A stretch of DNA of 64,000 nucleotides, from NCBI GenBank assembly GCA_905182985.1, contig CAJJDN010000058.1, positions 495,008 to 559,007 on the forward strand. The letters run 5' to 3'. Shown here piece by piece: positions 1-10,479 of the stretch. The first letter of the stretch is position 1. Each line of letters opens with the position of its first letter. Under the pieces are notes generated by a model that saw only the letters and a program-made list of their open reading frames with translations, was not told where the DNA came from and ran no database searches. The DNA comes from Paramecium sonneborni. Lineage: Eukaryota > Ciliophora > Oligohymenophorea > Peniculida > Parameciidae. The translations under genes and the position numbers were made by a program.

Positions 1-937
1 TTTTCAAATTGACACAACAAGTTTTATAAATTAAACTATTGCATGATCTAAACTAAAATTTGAAACATCAATTTATAATTATATAATTCAATTGTTCTAG
101 ATACTAGTTACAGAATTTCAGTTCTAACAGATTGCAATTTTGTTAATCCAATAATTTAATATCCTTAATAAATTAAGGTGATAAATTTATCATAAAGAAA
201 GGTAGCCATAAAAAACTATGAATATGTTTTATTAACATTATCACTAAAAGTCAAAAAGAGTACAGCATGTTATGAGATAATATATTATTTAGGGAGATTA
301 TGTGTTTTAAGTAATGAATAATGTTCTGTTTATGTATTATTTAATTAATGAGCATTTTATTTATGAGCCCAAGAACTAATTTTGTATTCTTCTTTAAAGA
401 ACCTGAAATCAAAATTATTTGTAAGAATAACACATTAATGTCCCTCTTCAAATTGAATTAGGTAAAATTCCTCCACATAAAATTGCTTTAGGACTAATTT
501 TATTAAGTCTTTAATTTCTTATAAATGATGTTAGGCTTTAAAACATTCTTCGTAAATTTCATTCATATTTGTCTAGAAAATAATTGATATGAAAATTATC
601 TATTACCTTAATATCTCGATAAAATTCTTTTATATTTTCTTTTAATTGTGAATTGATGCTAACAACAGACTCACTAATTTTATTTATAATAAGAGTACAA
701 ATAAGATTTAATAATATGTTCGCTTCCATTCTTATTGTTGAGTATGATTGAAACTCCTGATAAAAAATCATTTTAAGACAACCCCTTTTCATAATCCATA
801 AAAAGAGCTTTCAATTCAGGATTATCGTTGATGGCATAATCACATAAACGTGTATATTGATCAGGAGTTATTAATTTCTTATTTTTTAGACTAATAAGTA
901 GAGCAGTTAATCGACTTGATTAAGCTAAATAACTCAT
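1..937 (-). CDS. hypothetical protein, 3' end outside window
   Basis: Minus-strand gene starting with ATG at 937 (MSYLAQSSRLTALL...) and still open at base 1, so the C-terminus lies beyond the window. Frame is kept only with TAA/TAG read as Gln and with removal of a 23-nt intron at 757-779 (GTC...CAG). The roughly 300 visible residues are helical and Lys/Gln/Leu-rich with no signal peptide or catalytic motif that I recognise. The second half (from about 560 down to 1) contains a few Trp and Phe but no zinc-binding pattern. A further intron in the last 300 bases cannot be excluded. Function unknown. Confidence 0.6.
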
Positions 938-1209
938 ATTTAAATTATATTATTTTTATAAAAAGTACTAACAACAAGAAAGTGAAAATTAGAATTTAGA
1001 ATTCTAATAGTATATATCCATATAACTATTCAATTTCTTTTTATTATAAATATATAAATTATAAAAAATGAAATGAGTTTAACTTAAAACAAATCTACAC
1101 TTTTCACTATTATATTTATCTTTCTCGCACTGAATTAATTTTATTAATCACATTTAATTTCCAATTTCTAGTCTTTGGAGTTAATAATTCCTGATCAACT
1201 TATTAATAA

Positions 1210-2327
1210 TCACTAAAAGATAGAAAATATGAAGTACTGCTTAAATGTAGTTGTAAATTAACCCTAAAATGAAGGAGTTGTAATAATTTGGGTAGCTTTT
1301 TATAATGGACTCAAAGGATAAAAATCAATAGAAGCCCTCTCTTTAGTAAAGAAGATATCAGAATTAGATATAGGATTTCTATAGGTAGGTTAATATAGTT
1401 ACAATTTAGAATAACTATTTTTAAAATTTGGTAATCGTTCATAATTCTAATTCTGATGCCATTTATAATCTTAATTATAATTGGAATTTCCATTTAACTG
1501 CAATCTTCCGGTTGTAGAATTGGTTGGTGCTTTCATAATTTCAGGTTTTTCTGGTTATTTAAAATTAATGTGATTAGCCTAAAGATTACAAAATTAAAGA
1601 ACACTTTATATGTAGTTAAAGCAGCCATTGCTAAAATTCTTCGCTCTGAGATAGGCTTGAAAGATTGGATTATCTCATTTGGAATTGGTTTCTAAAAATA
1701 CTGTTTATAAGTAGTAGTATTTTAATTTTGTGAACTGTTTTATTTATAATCTTCATATATCCTGGAGTCAATTCCAATTTTTCTATCAATAGATTTTAAA
1801 GTAAAATCTTTAGAATATTAGGTTTAAAACTTTTAAGGCAAAACAAACCGTGACATATTCAAATCTCCAATAGCTCTTTCTTATAAATACAATCCTAATA
1901 AATTATAAAAGTAATCTTTATTGTCTTCTAATAATTTCTCTACTGAAGTTTCTAACAATAATTCTTATGGAATGATTTCTAACCATATTGGATCAGTAGC
2001 AGGGATTTCAATACCATCAAATACATCCTAAGAAATACAAGGGATTTAATTCAAGGTTTGAGAAGCCATATTACTATGCGACTTTTAAGTATTTGTATCT
2101 GTTTTATCTGTTTTATCTGTTTTTTATGAATTCTCACCTTTTGATGAGACATCCTAATTTCCCTTTTGAGGAAGTTGATTAAGAGTATTGTTGCATATTT
2201 TCTTATTCTTTCTTTTCAAAAGAACAGTTTTTCGAGAGAGTTATGGACCTATAATGTTTGGAGTGTTATTGGAAAGAACTTATCGTAATTAATCTGATAT
2301 CATATTTATTTGATATTTTATGTTCAT
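1210..2327 (-). CDS. hypothetical Q/K-rich protein with DKT tripeptide repeat
   Basis: Start taken as ATG at 2327; an in-frame ATG at 2303 is an alternative. One 26-nt intron at 1579-1604 (GTG...TAG) restores the frame and TGA at 1210-1212 ends it, giving about 360 aa. The N-terminal third is basic and contains three tandem Asp-Lys-Thr units, visible as repeated gttttatctg around 2100-2130. A predicted helical segment (LLEDNKDYFYNLLGLYLQER) follows. The C-terminal half is Asn/Tyr/Pro-rich and probably disordered. No family recognised. A short upstream ORF (MGDNQ..., near 2370) could be an extra 5' exon. Confidence 0.6.
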
Positions 2328-2620
2328 CTTTCGATTAGATTTAATAAGATAATAACTTGATTATCACCCATGGCGATAAAAATTAAAGATGATTCGTTAA
2401 ACATCATTAAAATGTTACGATTTATTCTAATCTGAAATGAAGAGAAAGAAGAATGAAACAGGAAGGATTTTAAAAGGCTGAATTGAAATAGTAAGACATA
2501 AATAAAGTTTTAAGTTTGCATAAATTAGTAAGTAAGTATTGTAAAGTATTAGTGTAGAAAAATAATACATTTCTATGCAAACTTAATATTATTTTAATAA
2601 TTAGAAAAACGACTTATATA

Positions 2621-2860
2621 ATGAAAGTGATAATTGCGTTGTTCTTAATATCGTTGGTGTTAGCTGAACCAAATTTGGTGGGATAAGAATCATAAGCTAA
2701 AATTCATACTTTTTTAGGAAAGGAGAACTGTAGTGATTGCGAAGTGAAAGGGGGTTCATATTGTGAAATTAGAACAAACACTTTTGTATGTTGCAGAAGC
2801 GATGATCATTGTCAAAAAGGAGTGGGATGCTTATAAGCATTTACTGGCATCATATGTTGA
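2621..2860 (+). CDS. small secreted cysteine-rich protein, 79 aa
   Basis: Single-exon ORF, ATG 2621, TGA 2858-2860, no intron needed. Residues 1-17 form a clear signal peptide (MKVIIALFLISLVLAEPN) with a predicted cut after Ala. The mature part is about 62 aa and holds eight cysteines in the order C-x2-C-x7-C-x8-CC-x5-C-x5-C-x9-C, with charged and Gly residues between them, a pattern typical of a disulfide-stabilised secreted miniprotein. It sits between two minus-strand genes. No family could be named with confidence; the cysteine spacing could suggest a dickkopf/colipase-like or other disulfide-rich fold, but this is only inference. Confidence 0.7.
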
Positions 2861-2900
2861 AATCATCATCTAATATTAAATATATATATAATAATGCATT

Positions 2901-4310
2901 TCATTTAAGCCAATCAATAACTTGATTTAATTCATCTTCAGACCAATCCCAAAGATCTTTGAATTTAGTGTCAGTCAATCTTTCTAAGAATTAAGTATAT
3001 AAACCTCTCATTTTGATTTCCTGAATCGATGGTATTTCTTCTAAATCGAGTTATTCATCCTTTTAAGATTAGTTTTCGTTATTAGAGATAGATTGAGAAT
3101 GTAAACAGCCTTAACTGTTATCATTATATTCTTAATTACTAGGCTCTTTTTATTCTTCTTAATCACTTTCTTCTATTTAAATATCTTCCTCTATGACTTC
3201 TTCAACATCCTCTTCAAAATCTTATTTATATTTCTCACTCAAGACTTCATTGGTTGATTAATTTAAATCAGATTATTCCATGAGTTTGTTTGATCTCAAT
3301 TACTCTATTTATTTTTGCAATTCCAAAATCTTTTGGTCTTTTTATTTATTTAATTCAAGAGAATTCTCAAGCAAACTTTTTAGACAAGATATTGGTGTAT
3401 GAGATTTCATTTCATATCTTTTGTATTTCTTGTGACAATATTAACAAAGAATATCCTTAAATTCACATTATTCAACATGCTCATCAAAATCGATAGCTTA
3501 ATGTTTTTATTTACACCAGTCACATTATATTGGTCTACAATCACATTCTTGTAACTAAATTTAGGTCTGATATATACATGTAATTCAATATCCATTCTCA
3601 ATTAATCCTTTGAACAATATTTACATTGAACTCTACCATATTTACATTCTAGATGATGATCTTCAAGATCTTTACGGAACATAGTTTCATAACAGCCAAT
3701 ATTTTAACAAACTTATTCTTAATACTAACAATAATGGTTTTCATGCTTTTCGCGAAAATCATAAGTTATTATTTCTTCACATCCTTCTTACTAACTATTT
3801 AAAAATAAAATACCTTATATTTGCAAGTTAGAAGCAATTTACTTAATAATTTAAGAAGTACTTTTGGTACTTTATCATCCATTATTCCCTGATTATGAAG
3901 ATATTTGCTTTTATAATTCAAACCCACTCTACAACATGGACACTATTAATTGGCACTTTTTTCAAACCTAAAATATTGAACAAATCAAAGTACCATGTTT
4001 GTATGCATTTACCACAATAACTTTGATCACATTCTTTACAAATCTTTGGAGATATTATTATATGACAACAAATTGGACAAATAACTTCATCCAAAAATAC
4101 TTTGACTTCTGCTAAATTAAAAATTCTGCTTTGATCAATTACATCTACCTCTTCCTCATCATCCTTATCTTCGTTCGATTTTTATTCGAATGAAACTTAT
4201 TGACTATCTTAGGATTCGATTGGATATTGATCTTCATATAAATCAATATCTTAATCTGAAACAATATCTGAAATGTAATCTGAATTTTCTAAAGCGTATG
4301 GATAATACAT
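2901..4310 (-). CDS. RING finger / TRAF-type zinc finger protein (likely E3 ubiquitin ligase)
   Basis: Start ATG 4310 (MYYPYALENSDY), stop TGA at 2901-2903. Three introns fit: 3968-3993 (26 nt), 3791-3813 (23 nt), 3555-3577 (23 nt). After an acidic, Gln-rich N-terminus comes a RING-like segment with CPIC, CKECDQSYCGKCI and, across intron 1, CPCC. It is followed by TRAF-type zinc fingers with repeated C-x2-C...H...C spacing (for example CQYQEQVCQNIGCYETM, CKYGRVQCKYC, CDCRPIQCDWC, CEFKDILCQYCHKKY). The C-terminal part is coiled-coil and Glu-rich. RING plus TRAF zinc fingers is the usual layout of TRAF-like E3 ligases, which are expanded in ciliates. Substrate unknown. Confidence 0.85.
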
Positions 4311-4414
4311 AATATCTTAAATAAAATAAAATTAATGTTGTATAATGTCTAGTTTTTGATTAATAAAATTTATAACACACAGCTTTCACAGTTTAATAAA
4401 TTATATTAAATTAA

Positions 4415-5275
4415 ATGTTAGATAACTTAAATTAGGATGTCTCAATTCTTTAGCCATCTCTTTAAATGACTGATTCTTAAGTTCAAAATAGAATCAGACA
4501 AATGAAAATGGAAGATCCAGAGGAACAGACTTGTTATCAAAAGTTCTGTAATTTATTTACTATAGAGTAAATAATTATTATATTATCAGATATTATCGTG
4601 AATATTTTGATGTTACTACAGAATTGGTAATATCTAAAGTTGTTAATTCATTCAATCCTTTTTCTGGAACCTTTTTTGATATCGGAGGTGGTATACCTGA
4701 ATTGTATGGACCATTTTGGATTTTAAATACGTTAATTTTCACAGTAGCATTATCTGTGAATATCAGTAAATACATGTAATTACAACCAGGTGAACATTTT
4801 GAATATTAATTTTAAATTGTTCCCTTTCTTGCTATTTTCATGTATCTCAAAACTCTCATTGTTCCAATGATATATAGAGTAGCACTTAAATGTGTTTCAT
4901 AAGATCGCCTCACTTTATTACACTGTTTTACTATTTATGGTTATTCAGCAGTTGTAATGATTCCTGTTTCACTCTTAAATTCTATTCCAAACCCTGTAAG
5001 TGAATATTTTTATTAAATAGGCAATTTAATGGATGCTATTAGTTTATGTTTTATTTGCTCAGACATCCTTTTTGACTTCAAACTTTAATCAAGAATTAAA
5101 GTATATGCCTAAGGAAAAAAAATACATGATCGTTGGATTAGTTGCTGTTGTACAGATTACAATAATGATTCTGTATAAGTTCTATTTTTTCAGTTCAATC
5201 AATTATCAACAATTGGGACTAGTAAAAAGAAAATCGCATAATCATATACTTTCACATATTTTGGGCGCTAATTGA
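4415..5275 (+). CDS. Yip1-domain (YIPF1/2-type) membrane protein
   Basis: ATG 4415, TGA 5273-5275, introns 4567-4589 (23 nt) and 4996-5020 (25 nt). A cytosolic N-terminus of about 60 residues precedes the Yip1 domain. The conserved family core ELYGPFWI is present near the first membrane segment, followed by four more hydrophobic segments. The pattern YGYSAVVMIPVSLLNSIPNP matches the YGYSLF..IP..L..IP region of YIPF proteins. Members act in Golgi/ER membrane traffic and bind Rab GTPases. The last exon carries the final two helices and ends SHILGAN. Confidence 0.85.
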
Positions 5276-5297
5276 CAATAATACTATTTTAATATTT

Positions 5298-6808
5298 ATG
5301 ATAAAAAATTGCAGCCATTAAAAAGTGGGTTACCTTCTTGAAAGATCTGACATTAAAGAAGTGTGTGACTTATGTTATGACGTTGATTGTATTGAATCTC
5401 ACAAGTTTGTTTAAAAAGTTGAATTATCAGATTTTATTTCTAAGACTCTTCCACTCTTAACAAAATTCTCTTAAATTTTATTTGATCAATTACCTAATGC
5501 CATTTCAACTCTTACTCAAAAATTAAGTTCCATTTATGAAAAATTAATATTAGAATCACCAAAAAAGTAAATTCATAGTATGATTGAAATATTATAAAAT
5601 AAAGATGATAAATACTTTGCTCAATTATTAGATTTTTATATTACACGTAACCACATAAAGTTGATTAAAGAAAAGTTAAATGAAGTTTGTAATATTTATA
5701 ATATCATACAAAAATTTCAGGAACAATTTCAACCAAATTAGTCTGAAACTCTTGAAATTTAAGAGTTTAAATCAAAGAACAAATTTGAAAAAATTAAAAT
5801 AATGTTCTCAAAAAAAGATGAGTCTATAATCTAATCATTACCTTTAATTGAAGTGAACAGCAAAACCTTAGAATTGACATAAAATTTTGAAATACCAACA
5901 AATTTTAAATTTAAAAGATTATATAGTGTTACTTGGTTAAATGATTAATTTATAGGTATTGCAGCAGGAGAATATCATCCTTTTATTATTTATGATCCAA
6001 ATAAAAAATAAATTCATCAATAAATTATTGAAATAAGAAATGGTGTTTATGATTCTATTGTTGTAAATTCTAATTAAATAGTTTTGGCCTATGTAAGAAA
6101 TTTAAAATTATTTGATTTTATCAGTGGTAAATTTGTGGCCAATTTACTTGAATTTCAAGAATCATCAAGTATGCCAAGCAAATTATACTATTGCAAATAA
6201 TCAAATTCTGTATTTGCATCAAATAATTTTAATTAACTAAGTTCTATTAATTATATCAATCGATGGAAATTAGATAACGGGCAACTTATAAAATATGAAA
6301 TTTAAGCCAAAACTTATGGTCCATTATGTATTATCAATGATAAATAGTAATTTTGTATTAGTCTTTGGTGGGAAAAGAATAAAAAACTTTAAAGAAATAA
6401 TTATATTTTTATTTGGAAATATGATAAAAGTGAACCATTTAAATAAATCAACACAAAAGAACCTTAATATACTATGAATATTATAGAAAACGAAATAATT
6501 GGTTTTGGAACCGAAATCTCTATTTGGAGTCTTTAGACATACAAATTAACTAAAAAAATCAAATTTCCAGAAGAAAAACTTAATCCTTGGAGTTCATGCA
6601 TTTTTGGTGAATTGATTATTTTGGGTAGTGAAAATGGAAGTATTCTTTAATTATATTCTTAGATATTTGGACAACAAATAAAGCATTTGATAAGTGGGAA
6701 AAGTTAATGAAAATGAGAGCAAAGACGATGAAAATTAATCAAGTTAGTGGAAAATTTATAATTACTGCTTTAGATTGTAGTTTTTGCATCTTTTAAATTA
6801 AAAATTGA
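5298..6808 (+). CDS. WD-repeat-like protein with N-terminal zinc-binding (B-box-like) motif
   Basis: ATG 5298 (MIKNCSHQK), 23-nt intron 6640-6662, stop TGA 6806-6808, about 495 aa. The N-terminus has a Cys/His cluster (NCSH ... VCDLCYDVDCIESHKF) resembling a degenerate B-box, then about 120 residues of helix, then a beta-rich region from roughly residue 200 with WD-like strand endings (LKLFDF, INRWKLD, NYIFIWKYD, TEISIWSLQ, CSFCIFQIKN). This architecture is common among uncharacterised ciliate proteins and suggests a scaffold. Its stop lies 15 bp from the convergent SERP1 stop. Exact blade number not determined. Confidence 0.75.
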
Positions 6809-6823
6809 TTAAGCATATATATA

Positions 6824-7100
6824 TCAAATTTCTTATCCACTTGAAGCAACATTAAGTATTTAAAATAAAGCTAAAATCTTAAAATTATAATTTACCAGAA
6901 CCAACAACAACAAATAAAAATACACCTAACAAAATCGGTCCTACAGGAAGGTTTTCCTCTTTTTTCTATGAAATTATTTTATTTCATTACAATTAATGAT
7001 TTAGGAACTTTTCCAGCTTTATTAACGTTTCCATGATAATTTTAACTTCTTAACTTCATTGTTTAAGCAGATGGCTGAATAACTTATATATAAGTACCAT
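6824..7100 (-). CDS. SERP1: stress-associated ER protein SERP1/RAMP4
   Basis: A gene of about 68 codons split by three introns: 7075-7097 (23 nt), 6966-6990 (25 nt) and 6871-6895 (25 nt). The first intron begins directly after the start ATG, so exon 1 is only the start codon. The spliced protein has the family core: a basic N-terminal segment (HGNVNKAGKVPKS), the KKEE turn, then PVGPILLGVFLFVVVGSALF, a tail-anchor helix aligning with VGPWLLALFIFVVCGSAIF of SERP1. Members associate with the Sec61 translocon and stabilise membrane proteins in the ER. Length matches the family. TGA at 6824-6826. Confidence 0.9.
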
Positions 7101-7997
7101 TTTTATTGTTGAATTATTAGAGATTTAATTATTAAATTCACGCGTGTTATTAGTTTAAATATGAATTATAATAAATAAGCATTATAATATAAATGAATTA
7201 TAATAATAAGAATTAGGTTTATTAAAATAATATCATTTAAAAAACTTATGACTTATTATTTGGTAGAATAGTATTAATAAATATATATGTAATAATTAAT
7301 CCCTTTTAAATTATACAATTTAATGTATCCAGGGGAAATCAAAAAAAAATTAGAAAATATTGTTATTAACAGATTACTTTTATTGTTAGGAAAACTAAAA
7401 GATTTAGAACACTTTAATAAGCCTCAAAATTCTTATTTAAATAACAATAAATCTCTATTTAATTACAAAATTAAAAAAATTTCAGATCTCTATCAAATTT
7501 CTTGCTACATATAAATATTCTATAATATCTACTAAATAGTTATAATGAAATTTATTAAATTTTTTACTTATCTCTATTCTTAAATATAAGTGAGCTAACT
7601 TAAAATTCTCTGATTTAGAGTTTTACTAAAATAAAAGGTTAAATAATTGAGAAAACTCAAGCATTCTAACTTTATTAAAAGATGCATATTTATCAATTTA
7701 TATTTCTTTGCTTTGCATCTCTTTGATTTTACAGAGCAATCCTAAAATTTTAAGTTTGGAAAATAGCATTCAAACAATATAAAATGATATTTCTCATTCA
7801 AATTTAAATTAAATAAAAGCTCAGTTTATCAAAAATATTCTAAATCTATTATCTCACTTGATATCTTATAATTCATAATGATAGAACTACATTTGAAAAT
7901 AATTTTGAAAATTATTCATAATGAGATTCAAAATATTTGATACTTAATATTGAAAGTTTAGATCCGAAAAGTTAATATCAAATATTTTCTTTCCTAT
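7101..7997. other. gene-poor stretch, no resolved gene
   Basis: Very AT-rich. An open frame at 7323-7613 (+) of about 96 codons begins MYPGEIKKKLENIV, but it has no recognisable domain; with TGA as the only stop, open frames of this size arise by chance. Readings on the other strand are equally long. I cannot assign a gene here. Confidence 0.4.
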
Positions 7998-8800
7998 TCA
8001 TTTCTCAAACTTAAGCAACTACTTAATCTTATTAAGAGAAATTAAACATCCGTCAATAGATTGTTCCTTTTGTAGTTTTTTAATAATAAATTTTGTATTC
8101 AGGATATTTTTAAATTCAATCTTATTGTTTAAGAGCTCTTCTTTACTTTTAGATAACAAATTACAAGAATCTTGATGGATTTACAAAATTTTATTCTAGC
8201 AGTAATTGTTTTAATCAAAGTTTTCAATTTAAAAGTCGATTAGCTTTTATTCTCAGAGATATTAATTTGTATGTAACATTAAGATTTATGTAATCCTAAG
8301 CATATTTGCATCATAATTGATTAAAACAGATTATAACACCTTTCTTATCTTTTCTCATGATTGATGTAGCAAATGTTGCTGAAACTATTGTAGTATTTAA
8401 TGAACTAATAATAATATCATTTCATTTTAATATTATTAATATAAATTATACCATAATCATTAACATAAGGTTCAAAAATTGAAATAGATAACAATTTCTT
8501 AGTCAGATAATCCACACTTACAATTTTAAAATATAAAATTTCATGCATATTTTGAACTAGTACTTCATATAAATTGTTTAAAATTTAATAGAATCCCATT
8601 AATCCAGCGTGAATAATGAAGACATTGGACTTTTTTTTAATTAATCCGTATGATTTTCATTTTGATTGATTTATCTGATTATTCAAAATTTAGTTATTTT
8701 ATACTATTTATATAGATTAATAAGAAAATCTAAATGCATGATGCACGTCTTTAAAAGTACTCTTAGTGACGAAAATAATTGAGCGAATTATCTCAAAGTA
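7998..8800 (-). pseudogene. decayed protein gene (frameshifts and in-frame TGA)
   Basis: Minus-strand reading gives coding-like pieces that change frame without any GT-AG intron to explain it: IIFVTKSTFKDVHHAF, then HAGLMGFYQILNNLYEV through IFEPYVNDYGIIYINN, then a +1 shift to SSLNTTIVSATFATSIMR and KKGVIICFNQ, an in-frame TGA, YINLNVTYKLISLRIKA, another shift, then NLLSKSKEELLNNKIEF to a TGA at 7998-8000. The middle part has a PAS-like feel (GVIICFN) as in large ciliate membrane sensory proteins, but this is weak. Multiple lesions argue for a pseudogene. Sequencing errors could mimic some of them. Confidence 0.5.
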
Positions 8801-8843
8801 TTTGATAATTATTAAAATAATTTAATAATTACCTAAATCAGTT

Positions 8844-9560
8844 ATGAATATAGAGACTCCTGAAACAATCAAAGTTTCAAAAACTAATAGTTCTAATCCT
8901 AATCATTTTAGCTTGGTTACAGAAAAAATAGATTTTAACGATCCAAGACCTTTATTACGATTTAAGACTCGATTGGCTCATTAAATTATGAAAAAGTGAA
9001 GTAAATTTATAAATCTTATTTTTAAGCTTTCTTAACCAAGTTCCAATTTTGCAATTTTGATCTGATGATGTGATTATTATCAGATAATATATAATATAAA
9101 AAAATAACTATTCTTTCTTATTCTCTCTACTTCAACAAGATGATGTATATTCATCCTCCTTCAATAATTCATGATTACCCTAAGAATTGAAAGAATTTAA
9201 GCTCTAGGGTTTGTTATGAATAACTATATTTAGTTATAACAATTTAAAGTTGTTAGTAAAACTACTACATGATTAGAAGAGAAATCCTCATGAGGATGAT
9301 CTAAAAAAAATTATAATCGAACCCAACTTCATTCATCTATTCTTGAACACATTTATAATATGTTTAAATAAAGTTCTGAATTGAAAACTGATATAGAATT
9401 ACAAGTATAAACTAAGACTAATCTAAATATTCATTTCAATCCTTTAACTGTCTAACTTTTTATAAACATATCTTATTTATCAAAAAAATAAAACTGAAAG
9501 TATGACATTCAATTGTTAAAAATTATAAATATAAAATCATAGCATTCTATAAAATAATAG
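8844..9560 (+). pseudogene. possible relic of a plus-strand gene
   Basis: ATG 8844 opens a coding-like stretch (MNIETPETIKV ... PRPLLRFKTRLAHQIMKK) that hits TGA at 8997-8999, where a Trp would fit. Downstream one frame stays coherent but is broken by several TGAs: YIIQKNNYSFLFSLLQQDD, then LPQELKEFKLQG, then LLVKLLHDQKRNPHEDD and IEPNFIHLFLNTF. The first part resembles the linker region of Paramecium ion channels, but this is only a suspicion. No set of short introns removes all stops. Could alternatively contain introns I failed to see. Confidence 0.35.
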
Positions 9561-10040
9561 AGTCACAATTATTATTAGCAGTAGTAACATTAAAATTTGA
9601 TGACATACCAATTATATACCCATATATTTTGAAATTAATAAAGTAGAGTTAATGATAGATGCATTTTGTGATTTAAATTGTATAAATCAAAGGGGGAAAA
9701 TAATTCATAAATTAAGAAATAAAATCCATTCTAAATAACATTAGAAATCCTAAAAAGAATATCAAATTTATAAGCTTAAACAAAAATAAACAATCATCTT
9801 AAACTTAAATATGATTGTAAATTGTTATAAAAATCTTTCTAGAATTGAACAAAAATAATAAATTGCATAAACTGTAAAATAATTATCAAATATATAAAGA
9901 ATTATTGACTCAAGCTACTATGTAGCGATATGATTAAATATTATGAATTAAGATGAAGGAAAAGCTATATAGAAGAAGAAACATAGATAAATTAGTATCC
10001 TATGCAATAAAATGAATGCTATGTTAATTTATCAAAAATT

Positions 10041-10373
10041 ATGGGAAGACAAGAAAATACTTCATTTCTTATAGCTATAGCATTAAAAAAATAATCATCA
10101 TAAATAAAACTGTCATTTATAAGAAATATTCCAAACAAAGAGCCCAATAATAAACCAAGCTTAAGAAAGAAGATTTTTAATGATGATTTTACTGAAAATA
10201 AAATAAAAATAGAGTTTAGTAGTAATAAGAGATATCTTTAGGTTTTCAGACTGGAATAAATTGTTTAGATTAGTTCTGAATTAATTAATTTCAAAATTTC
10301 ACAATAATTTTTATAACGAATTCGTCATGTAGTATTTCTTATGTAAATGTAAGGGATGGTATTAGAATTTTGA
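10041..10373 (+). CDS. possible small protein or 5' exon of the following kinase gene
   Basis: Open frame of 110 codons from ATG 10041 (MGRQENTSFLIAIALKK) to TGA 10371-10373, also open upstream to about 9953. Composition is mixed (RNIPNKEPNNKPSLRKK) and more protein-like than its neighbours, but no domain is seen. It lies about 100 bp upstream of the PH-kinase gene, whose 5' end is unresolved, so it may belong to it. The stretch 9561-10040 before it holds nothing I can identify. Confidence 0.3.
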
Positions 10374-10479
10374 TTCATTTGTCATATTTAATAGTATCCT
10401 TTGATATATTGATTTATTGAAAACTAATTATTCATTATTAATACTCTCACAAAAATAAAAAAAACTAGTTAAACACATC

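Noticed and set aside
7323..8370. Plus-strand open frames reading KLKQLLNLIKRNQTS and similar
   Set aside because: They mirror the minus-strand relic at 7998-8800; with TGA as the only stop such frames are expected by chance.
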